In this document: piece after piece, positions 1 to 5,147 of the stretch
Position numbering within the stretch: the first letter of the stretch is position 1
Layout: every line of letters starts with the position of its first letter
From: Promethearchaeota archaeon
Lineage (GTDB): Archaea > Asgardarchaeota > Lokiarchaeia > Sigyniarchaeales > SOKP01
NCBI GenBank assembly: GCA_030615235.1
Contig: JAUWZR010000149.1
Span: 1-6,472 of the forward strand
Direction: 5' to 3'
Length of the DNA: 6,472 bases
Notes under the pieces: model-generated
The model's database searches: none
The model's input: only the letters and a program-made list of their open reading frames with translations
What the model was told of the DNA's origin: nothing
Translations under genes and position numbers: made by a program

Positions 1-804
1 AAGAGATCCAAGTTGCCAGTAAAAATAATTGAATCTCTCAAACAGAGAACCATTGATTTTTTAGAGCGTTATATTGAACTGGAGAACATTTTGGGAGTAC
101 ATGAAAAATTCATCAACCCTTTGATAAACTTATCCATAGAAGACCTCCAAGACGTTGAAAATGCCTCATTAAAATTAAGAAAAAAATGGAAATTGGGACT
201 TGCACCTATTACGAATATTCTCGAACTCCTCGAAGAGAATAGCGTAAAAGTCTATGAAGTTCAGAATGTCAAAGACTTTGATGGGCTCACCGCTAGTGTT
301 GGAGATATTCATGCATTCGTTATCAATAAAGATTTACCTACCGATCGCATCCGGTTTACGTCAGCGCATGAACTGGCACATATTCTTTGTAAATTTCCAG
401 AAGATCATAAAAAGGAAAAGCTTTGTCATGCCTTTGCCGGTGCTTTTCTTTTACCCAAAGTGATCCTGGAGCGGGAATTGATGAAGAAAAGAGAGCAAAT
501 CACTCTGTGGGAGCTAGGTGAGATCAAACAATTATACGGTATATCTATGCAGGCAATTGTCAAAAGAGCTCATATTTTAGGGATTATCTCAGATTTTTAC
601 TACCGGAATTTCCAGGTAATGCTGAAGCAGAAAGAGTGGAAGAAAGTAGAGCCTGTTGATTACAACGGAAAGGAGGAGGCCATACGTTTTAAACAACTCC
701 TCCATTATGCTGTAAGTGAAGAGATAATCACTCTAAGCCGTGGAGCAGAACTGGCCAAAATGAGCTTCTCAGAATTTCAGAAGAATGTAAGAACAGCTGT
801 ATGA
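1..804 (+). CDS. ImmA/IrrE-family zinc metallopeptidase regulator, 5'-truncated by window edge (probable XRE fusion)
   Basis: The reading frame is open to the first base, so the gene begins upstream; the TTG at 13 is very likely an internal codon. Seen directly, numbering from that TTG: a zinc-peptidase motif HELAH at residues 119-123, followed by E135 in the 'ExxCHAFA' stretch and 'FLLP', where ImmA/IrrE (COG2856) proteins carry their third metal ligand. The region before the protease (residues 1-60, starting KRSKLPVK just upstream) resembles the linker after an N-terminal XRE helix-turn-helix in fused regulators. The C-terminus 'SEEIITLSRGAELAKMSFSEF' resembles the tail of the same families. 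Family knowledge: ImmA-type proteases cleave or control repressors of mobile elements and stress genes, in the cytoplasm. It ends in TGA directly followed by TAA. Its regulatory target here is unknown; the nuclease operon 242 bp downstream is one possibility. The family call is firm; the XRE fusion is inferred. Confidence 0.88.
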   Translation, partial: KRSKLPVKIIESLKQRTIDFLERYIELENILGVHEKFINPLINLSIEDLQDVENASLKLRKKWKLGLAPITNILELLEENSVKVYEVQNVKDFDGLTASVGDIHAFVINKDLPTDRIRFTSAHELAHILCKFPEDHKKEKLCHAFAGAFLLPKVILERELMKKREQITLWELGEIKQLYGISMQAIVKRAHILGIISDFYYRNFQVMLKQKEWKKVEPVDYNGKEEAIRFKQLLHYAVSEEIITLSRGAELAKMSFSEFQKNVRTAV

Positions 805-815
805 TAACTATCATA
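800..815. repeat. Perfect 7-2-7 palindrome across the stop codon of the ImmA/IrrE gene
   Basis: TATGATA-AC-TATCATA spans the last codons and the TGA/TAA stops. The arms are perfect but all-AT apart from one G/C pair, and no T-run follows, so it is a poor terminator. It could be a protein-binding dyad or chance in AT-rich DNA. Confidence 0.4.
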
Positions 816-961
816 AGATTGTCAAAGCAAAAAATAGCTGCGTAAGTTATTGTTAATTAAAGAAATTAAGAACACTTTTCTAAAATAAATGCAAAATTAA
901 CAGAGACTTGATATTATATAATGTGATAAGTAAATACATATTTTTAGCAAATGAAGGTTGA

Positions 962-990
962 GTACATCATTTGTTGGTATAATGAAGTAC
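962..990. promoter_or_regulatory. Dyad overlapping the -10: candidate operator
   Basis: GTACATCATT (962-971) and AATGAAGTAC (981-990) are inverted repeats matching at 9 of 10 positions around a 9-bp spacer. The right arm includes the last three bases of the TATAAT box. A protein bound here would cover the -10 and the start point, as repressors do. Candidate binders are the upstream XRE/ImmA regulator or the winged-helix protein encoded by the operon itself; neither is shown. Confidence 0.45.
975..983 (+). promoter_or_regulatory. Extended -10 promoter for the nuclease operon
   Basis: TGG followed by a consensus TATAAT at 978-983 forms a TGnTATAAT extended -10. A TTGAGT at 958-963 is only 14 bp away, too close for a normal -35, so this would work as an extended -10 promoter. 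The predicted transcript would start near 990, about 57 nt before the ATG at 1047. A second TATAAT at 917-922 has no matching -35. TTGATA (908-913) with a weak TAAATA at 17 bp spacing is another, poorer option. Confidence 0.5.
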
Positions 991-1007
991 AGTATTTTCT
1001 TAAAACG

Positions 1008-1032
1008 CCTTATGCCATAAATTAATATAAGG
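1008..1032 (+). repeat. Leader inverted repeat enclosing the only Shine-Dalgarno-like bases of the operon's first gene
   Basis: CCTTAT (1008-1013) can pair with ATAAGG (1027-1032). The AAGG at 1029-1032 is the only SD-like sequence before the ATG at 1047, and at 14 nt it is far away. Pairing would hide it in the leader RNA. The 6-bp stem with a 13-nt loop is weak. Confidence 0.3.
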
Positions 1033-1046
1033 TATATTTAGTAAAA

Positions 1047-2300
1047 ATGGACAAGAAAACTAAAGGTGCTTGGATAATCCATCATTGTGAAAAACTACGA
1101 GGCGTTACTCTTGGAATGCAGGAATATGATCAAATTAACTTTGCTGGAAAGTGTGGCATCTTGCTTAATGCTTTGGCAGCTTCAAAAGAAACTGAAATAG
1201 CCAATGATCGAATCGATTCACTGGCCAAGGCAAATGGAATTTCCATTAGACTTGAACTCCCGACAATTCTTAAGAAATTGCACAATCAAAGACTTATCGA
1301 TCGTAGCCCTTCTGGTATTACTGTCCTTGGACTAACAACAGCACAAACATTAGAACATACCGCCACCATTTTTGAAGAAGCTTCACCAGCTGAATGCGAA
1401 AAGGCCTCCTTAGAAATCTCTGAAAAGGCATCTGATCTGCCCATTGTAAAGGAAGATGCTACAGAATATATATCTGACGTATTTCATCTTGCTAAGAAAG
1501 AATCAGATGATATGATATTCCAATTTGAGCAGATCGGTTTTGTAGACTCTGAGGATGTCTCTAACGACACCCTCTACTTTAACGGTAATTTATTTCGACG
1601 TGACGACATTATAAAGATCAATGGTGTAATTTCCTCTCTCGGGCCAGAAGATAGAAGGAAAACAGTAGAATTATCAGAAATGCTTACATCATCAGGATGC
1701 CTTCCTCAGAAAACCGCAAAGTGTATACTTGGTGATATTCTGTATTCGAAACTATGCTCTATTGGATTCATTGACGAAAATTCAATTGGTAACGAGGCAG
1801 GGGTGTTTTCTTTTGTGACTAGGCCATCAGCTTTCTGTAAATTCACAAACTCAGCTGCTGATGATGCATTCGATCTAGCTAAAGCATTCGTAACTTCTTT
1901 AACTTATGGGATAACTGCAAGTCCCTATATACGCGGACGAATCACAATGATAGAAGCATTAATGAAAAAAATGATTGCGGGCCATTGGGTTGGCCCAGCT
2001 ACGGCCATTGGACAGGACTACAAAGTTCTGGAACTTAAAGGAGTCATCGAGGTCAGGCCTTTGATAGATGGGCGATTCTCTATGCGTTTACTTAAGAAAG
2101 ACATAGGAAGGTTGGCCCTTAAAGTAATCACTGAAGGAGAAGCTAGTACTGAGTCACTTCTACAACTTCCATCAGTCTCTGCAACACTATACAAAGGACC
2201 AGAGAAGAACCGTACTGTTTTACGGAAGAAACAGACGGCACCTCTTAAGAAAGGCGTCGCAGGGCTTCTGAATGATCTACGCACAGGAGGGATCAGATAA
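1047..2300 (+). CDS. Winged-helix protein of unknown function, first gene of a nuclease operon
   Basis: I do not recognise this 417-residue protein as a named family. Residues about 35-97 look like a winged helix: a helical start, then 'LPTILKKLHNQRLIDR' (71-86) as a recognition-type helix, and a short wing 'SGITVLGL' (89-96). A Glu/Ala/Ser-rich linker follows (about 105-140). A compact central part then contains the distinctive 'LYFNGNLFRR' (176-185). The C-terminal region (about 280-380) is mixed, and the tail is basic (385-417, 'RKKQTAPLKKG'). There is no signal peptide, no membrane segment, and no Walker or nuclease motif. The ATG is the only usable start: a TAA lies in frame at 1023-1025, and the ribosome site is weak (AAGG 14 nt away). 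Its stop overlaps the next start by one base, so it is probably made together with the nuclease, perhaps as partner, specificity subunit, regulator or antidote (inference). Confidence 0.8.
   Translation: MDKKTKGAWIIHHCEKLRGVTLGMQEYDQINFAGKCGILLNALAASKETEIANDRIDSLAKANGISIRLELPTILKKLHNQRLIDRSPSGITVLGLTTAQTLEHTATIFEEASPAECEKASLEISEKASDLPIVKEDATEYISDVFHLAKKESDDMIFQFEQIGFVDSEDVSNDTLYFNGNLFRRDDIIKINGVISSLGPEDRRKTVELSEMLTSSGCLPQKTAKCILGDILYSKLCSIGFIDENSIGNEAGVFSFVTRPSAFCKFTNSAADDAFDLAKAFVTSLTYGITASPYIRGRITMIEALMKKMIAGHWVGPATAIGQDYKVLELKGVIEVRPLIDGRFSMRLLKKDIGRLALKVITEGEASTESLLQLPSVSATLYKGPEKNRTVLRKKQTAPLKKGVAGLLNDLRTGGIR
2285..2290 (+). promoter_or_regulatory. Strong Shine-Dalgarno (AGGAGG) fixing the nuclease start
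   Basis: AGGAGG lies inside the 3' end of the upstream gene, 9 nt before the ATG at 2300 and 12 nt before a second in-frame ATG at 2303. The spacing favours 2300. It is much stronger than the site of the upstream gene, so the nuclease may be translated more efficiently than its partner. Confidence 0.75.
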
Positions 2301-3337
2301 TGATGGCAGAAAAGAAACCGAGAAAAGGACAGACGGCAGAAGAAGCTCTTCGATACTATTTCCAAAAATTGGGTTTTTTTGTTGTTCGCGATGTACCTTT
2401 TAGCTACAAAAGAATCGATGTAACTGATGTAGACCTATGGCTCTATCTGAAATCTTCCACCCTAGGCCGTGAACGAATATGTGTAGATGTGAAGAGCAAA
2501 AAGACTCCACAAGCACTTGAGCGAGTGTTTTGGTCTAAAGGGCTTCGAGAAATTCTCGACTTAGACCGAACTATAATAGCAACAACTGACAACCGTAAGG
2601 AAACCTTGGATTTCGGTGCAGCACACGGAGTTACCGTGCTGCAAGGGAAATTTTTACAAAGAGTTATAAAAAATTACGGAAATAATTTTAATAGAATTAC
2701 TGAAGAGCTCTTTTTAGAAAATCTAAAAACAGTATCTATCTCTAATTCCAACGTATTCTGGCCACGGTTTTATCGAGAAGTCAAATCCAATCTACTCATG
2801 GCCTTGAACTTCAGTGGATGCAACTTTCTTCTTCAAAGAATTCTATTTTTAATCGAAGAGTTTCTTGCATCAAACAAGACATCAAATGCTTCCGTAAGAC
2901 TCCTTTATGCTCTCGTATCCTATTTTTTAATAACATTGGACTATTCTTCTCGATTTATACCACATCTAGATGTCACCTCTAGAAAAGACGTCTTATCGGA
3001 GGGTTTTAGATATGGTGAAACTGGGAAGGAACGAGCTAAAGAAATCGTTAGTACTACTCTTCAATTGCTCTCCAACACATCGAGAGCGGATTTATTCTCC
3101 AGAGCTATGCTAGAAAAAGAAATAGATAAACAAGTTTTGGAATATCCTGCCGAAATACTTTCAGAATTTTTTTCAAAACCTGAAGTACTTAGTCAAATAT
3201 TCTCTTTCGCATGCAAATTTGAGCAAATTTCATACACACGGAATCTTATACAACCACACGAATGTCCATCTGAATTAAAGGCGATTCTCGGCGTATTGTG
3301 TGATTTTTTGAAAGTTGATCGTCGTAAATTAATATGA
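2300..3337 (+). CDS. PD-(D/E)XK (Mrr-like) restriction endonuclease-like protein
   Basis: The 345-residue protein has an N-terminal endonuclease fold of about 120 residues. It begins with 'AEEALRYYFQKLGFFVVRD' (13-31, with E14/E15 as the helical acid). 'VTDVDLW' follows, supplying D45, and then 'ICVDVKSKK' supplies D63-x-K65. E...D...DxK is the active-site signature of Mrr-like nucleases that cut DNA with Mg2+. 'TPQALERVFWSKGL' (69-82) and the 'GVTVLQGKFL' end complete the fold. Residues about 125-345 are helical and unrecognised, with a hydrophobic stretch near 'LLYALVSYFLITL' that more likely packs in a core than crosses a membrane. The gene overlaps its partner by one base (TAATG). No methyltransferase or helicase is nearby, so this is not an ordinary restriction-modification locus. 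The nuclease domain is firm; substrate and trigger are unknown. Confidence 0.85.
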   Translation: MMAEKKPRKGQTAEEALRYYFQKLGFFVVRDVPFSYKRIDVTDVDLWLYLKSSTLGRERICVDVKSKKTPQALERVFWSKGLREILDLDRTIIATTDNRKETLDFGAAHGVTVLQGKFLQRVIKNYGNNFNRITEELFLENLKTVSISNSNVFWPRFYREVKSNLLMALNFSGCNFLLQRILFLIEEFLASNKTSNASVRLLYALVSYFLITLDYSSRFIPHLDVTSRKDVLSEGFRYGETGKERAKEIVSTTLQLLSNTSRADLFSRAMLEKEIDKQVLEYPAEILSEFFSKPEVLSQIFSFACKFEQISYTRNLIQPHECPSELKAILGVLCDFLKVDRRKLI

Positions 3338-3378
3338 CTGCAAAATGATCATATATTCTATACGTTAATCGCTAACAG

Positions 3379-3425
3379 TGTGCCTATGATTTAGTCAGTC
3401 TAAGGGAATATGCACAAGCTTTTTT
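3379..3425 (+). terminator. Probable Rho-independent terminator of the nuclease operon
   Basis: TGTGCCTAT (3379-3387) pairs with ATATGCACA (3408-3416) with one mismatch, and an inner TTAG/CTAA stem (3391-3394/3400-3403) closes the loop. Three bases later a run of six T begins (3420-3425). It lies 42 bp after the nuclease stop. The stem is only moderately GC-rich and the T-run is not directly adjacent, so the call is moderate. Confidence 0.5.
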
Positions 3426-3426
3426 C

Positions 3427-3442
3427 TTACATAGATATGTAA
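3427..3442. promoter_or_regulatory. Perfect 7-2-7 palindrome, candidate operator upstream of the sigma-like gene
   Basis: TTACATA-GA-TATGTAA is a perfect 16-bp dyad just after the terminator T-run. Half-sites of seven bases with a two-base centre suit a dimeric HTH regulator. It lies about 155 bp before the chosen start of the next gene. No good promoter could be placed near it, so its use is uncertain. Confidence 0.4.
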
Positions 3443-3458
3443 AATAATAGGATTTTAG

Positions 3459-3479
3459 GTAGGTTTAATCATAATCTAC
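3459..3479. promoter_or_regulatory. Second dyad upstream of the sigma-like gene
   Basis: GTAGGTT (3459-3465) and AATCTAC (3473-3479) are inverted repeats with one mismatch (a G-U pair in RNA) around 7 bp. The sequence differs from the palindrome 16 bp to the left, so if both are functional they would serve different proteins. Confidence 0.3.
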
Positions 3480-3598
3480 TATTACAAATTGATAAGAAAT
3501 TATGATGAATAAGTGATAAAAATAGAACAAAAATATACATTTTCGTCGTATCTTCTATAGAAAGCGTTAATTCATTGTGGATAAAAAGAGATGCAATA

Positions 3599-4828
3599 AT
3601 GAAAAAAAAGAATTCGTTTGAACCTAAAAACTTTGAGCTGGCTCATGGAAAAAATCTTCTTCCAGAAAATTTTCCTCATCTTTCTAATATTTCTGCGGGA
3701 TTTATATTTCAATATATCCCTCGTCCTAAGAGAATTACTTCGCCGGAATTTGTATACATACCAATTAACCCTGAAAATGTTCTTAACGAAAATTACGATA
3801 CTAAAGCTATGTTGACAGTTACTCAATGGAATGCTGCATGGGAAGCAGGACAACTTCGATCAAAATTTATTCCTGAGGTTACTCGCGATACATTTCCAAA
3901 AGAATTAAAATGGCTTAAAAAAATAGACGGTTCTAATTTATACTTAATCCCAATGGTAAGAGAAAGTAATTATGAAGCATTTAAACCATTGTATCATTTA
4001 ATTCCATTAAGGATTTTAAGAAAATATGAATTACCTGCTCTAAAAAAGGGAATATGGCCTCCTTGGACTTTTAGCCAGCACCTTGATAATCTCATTCCAA
4101 ATGATTTTGACAATAGAGTATCGAAAGCTTTTGCTCATTTTATCTGGCCATTGCTCGATTCAGGTTCACGTATGAAAGCTTTTTCAAAAGACTACCCAAT
4201 CGTTCTACTAGCCCATAACCTAAATTTTTGGCTACCTTACGCTGTTGAAGTTGTAGAAAATCGATTGAAAGAATTCGACCTGGCTCCTTTTGAAAATAAT
4301 GAACAAAAGAAGAAATTACATTCTCTTCGTAATAATATTCCAAAAGAAATCATTGTTGACCGACCAAGATGTGGTGGATCAATATGGTGTGGTGAAGATG
4401 ATGCATGGAGTGCTGCAAATGAAATAATCAAAACTGCTGATTGTAAAGGCCGATTAAAAGAAATTATTAATGCAATCAGATCGAATAGGGTGGAGGATGA
4501 TTTCTCTCCGCTATGGTCATATGCAAAAGAAGATTTTGAGAGAAAATTATATCATAAAAGATCTAAAGTACGAGTAACTTTCATTGAACTTGACAACACG
4601 ATTCCAGTACATGCTCCAACGAGTGAACTTCATGAGAAACTTTTGTGGGAGGATTTCTTAGCATTGCTTGTACCTAAAGAAAGGAGAATAGTGATATGTC
4701 TAAAAAACGGAATAACCAAAGTGAGTGAAATTTCAGAGTTACTAGGATATGCTAATCATAGTCCAATATCAAAATATCTTTCTCGAATTAGGGAAAAAGC
4801 GAAGTATTTTTTAAATATAGAAAATTAA
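3599..4828 (+). CDS. Large protein with C-terminal sigma-70 region-4-like helix-turn-helix
   Basis: This is a 409-residue protein from the ATG at 3599. The last 62 residues (348-409) look like sigma region 4: 'LLWEDFLALLVPKERRIV' is the usual 'L.pkER.iv' entry, and 'TKVSEISELLGYANHSPISK' (373-392) is the helix-turn-helix, followed by 'YLSRIREKA'. In sigma factors this domain reads the -35 box. No regions 1-3 are seen, so it is probably not a complete sigma factor. Residues 1-345 are unrecognised, rich in Trp and Pro-aromatic stretches ('IWPPWTFSQ', 'FAHFIWPLL'), with a Cys pair (C258, C264) around 'CGGSIWCGEDD'. No signal peptide or membrane helix is seen. Start choice: the frame opens at a TTG (3575), but the ATG has AAAGAG 8 nt upstream. 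Role unknown: DNA-binding regulator, RNA-polymerase-associated factor or defence component are all possible. Confidence 0.75.
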   Translation: MKKKNSFEPKNFELAHGKNLLPENFPHLSNISAGFIFQYIPRPKRITSPEFVYIPINPENVLNENYDTKAMLTVTQWNAAWEAGQLRSKFIPEVTRDTFPKELKWLKKIDGSNLYLIPMVRESNYEAFKPLYHLIPLRILRKYELPALKKGIWPPWTFSQHLDNLIPNDFDNRVSKAFAHFIWPLLDSGSRMKAFSKDYPIVLLAHNLNFWLPYAVEVVENRLKEFDLAPFENNEQKKKLHSLRNNIPKEIIVDRPRCGGSIWCGEDDAWSAANEIIKTADCKGRLKEIINAIRSNRVEDDFSPLWSYAKEDFERKLYHKRSKVRVTFIELDNTIPVHAPTSELHEKLLWEDFLALLVPKERRIVICLKNGITKVSEISELLGYANHSPISKYLSRIREKAKYFLNIEN

Positions 4829-4873
4829 TTTTAAATCATTTTATAATTCTAGTATTGCTAAAGAGGAGATGTG

Positions 4874-4981
4874 ATGGTAGAGAGGAATATAAAAAAGTTT
4901 TTCAGCGATGCAGGTTGACAAAAAGAAGATATCGAATCTTTAGATAAAAGGAAGAAAACAATCGATAAAAGTAGCAATTAA
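4874..4981 (+). pseudogene. Micro-ORF with strong ribosome site, interrupted by in-frame TGA
   Basis: AGAGGAG (4862-4868) precedes an ATG at 4874 by 5 nt. The frame reads MVERNIKKFFSDAG, stops at TGA (4916-4918), then stays open for 20 more codons (QKEDIESLDKRKK...) to TAA. The joined 34 residues are lysine-rich, soluble and protein-like, and a TGG in place of TGA would give an unbroken frame. It may be a decayed gene start, a true 14-residue peptide or chance. I do not recognise it. Confidence 0.25.
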
Positions 4982-5011
4982 CCTACTACATAGAATTTAC
5001 TGATTTTCCCA

Positions 5012-5036
5012 CAATTGCACAAAATATGTGCGGTTG
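5012..5036. repeat. 10-bp-arm imperfect inverted repeat (hairpin)
   Basis: CAATTGCACA (5012-5021) and TGTGCGGTTG (5027-5036) pair over ten positions, two as G-U in + strand RNA, around the loop AAATA. No T-run follows on the + strand, and on the - strand the two G-U pairs become A-C mismatches, so it is not a good terminator in either direction. It could be a protein-binding or origin-type element. Confidence 0.4.
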
Positions 5037-5038
5037 AG

Positions 5039-5047
5039 ATATCCACA
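5039..5047 (+). promoter_or_regulatory. DnaA-box-like 9-mer
   Basis: ATATCCACA differs from the DnaA box TTATCCACA at one base. It sits next to the hairpin and just before an AT-rich stretch (5058-5104). A single near-match is weak evidence of an origin. Confidence 0.25.
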
Positions 5048-5078
5048 GGAGAGGAAAATTTATAACTTATTTATTATC

Positions 5079-5104
5079 AATAGGTTATATTATTAGGTGA
5101 TATT
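5079..5104. repeat. Tandem 13-bp direct repeat (two copies)
   Basis: AATAGGTTATATT (5079-5091) is followed immediately by ATTAGGTGATATT (5092-5104), matching at 11 of 13 positions. The flanking 13-mers do not continue the series. The repeat is iteron-like in form, but with only two AT-rich copies it could be chance. Confidence 0.4.
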
Positions 5105-5147
5105 GTGTCGCATAACGGTTATTATGTCAACTAATATATATATTTCA

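Larger units (their letters stand above)
4829..5147. other. 319-bp convergent intergenic region with several small elements
   Basis: This gap separates the sigma-like gene (+) from parB (-). It contains an isolated TATAAT (4842-4847, no -35), a strong ribosome site leading into a TGA-broken micro-ORF, an imperfect hairpin, a DnaA-box-like 9-mer, a tandem 13-bp repeat and an ATAAC-G-GTTAT dyad at 5112-5122. No convincing terminator is visible for either flanking gene. The palindrome AAAATTAATTTT at the stop of the sigma-like gene is all A/T and is not a credible terminator. Confidence 0.6.

Noticed and set aside
13..15. TTG as the true start of the ImmA/IrrE gene
   Set aside because: The frame is open to base 1, no ribosome site is visible, and the first visible residues look like a linker after an XRE domain.
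2018..2365. 115-codon ORF on the - strand across the nuclease operon junction
   Set aside because: It is a shadow of two well-supported + strand genes, with Ser/Arg/Phe-rich composition typical of an antisense frame.
2374..2380. T7 run early in the nuclease gene as a phase-variation tract
   Set aside because: Seven T in a Phe-Phe-Val stretch is expected in AT-rich coding DNA; no frame change is present.
3575..3598. TTG start giving eight extra residues on the sigma-like protein
   Set aside because: The ATG at 3599 has a better-placed AAAGAG, and the extra residues show no domain.
3602..3609. A8 run just after the sigma-like ATG as a slippage site
   Set aside because: It is explained by lysine codons after the start; no alternative-frame product is apparent.
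4916..4918. TGA recoded as Trp or selenocysteine
   Set aside because: Other genes in the window end in TGA and use TGG for Trp, and I identified no clear SECIS-like hairpin after the TGA.
4915..4946. Consensus TTGACA at 4915-4920 as a promoter
   Set aside because: At 17-18 bp spacing the -10 candidates (CTTTAG, TTTAGA) are poor; TAGATA needs 20 bp. No gene follows on this strand.
5102..5130. Minus-strand TTGACA (5130-5125) with CACAAT at 17 bp
   Set aside because: The -10 lacks its first T and no leftward gene lies downstream. An antisense transcript into the sigma-like gene is possible but unsupported.
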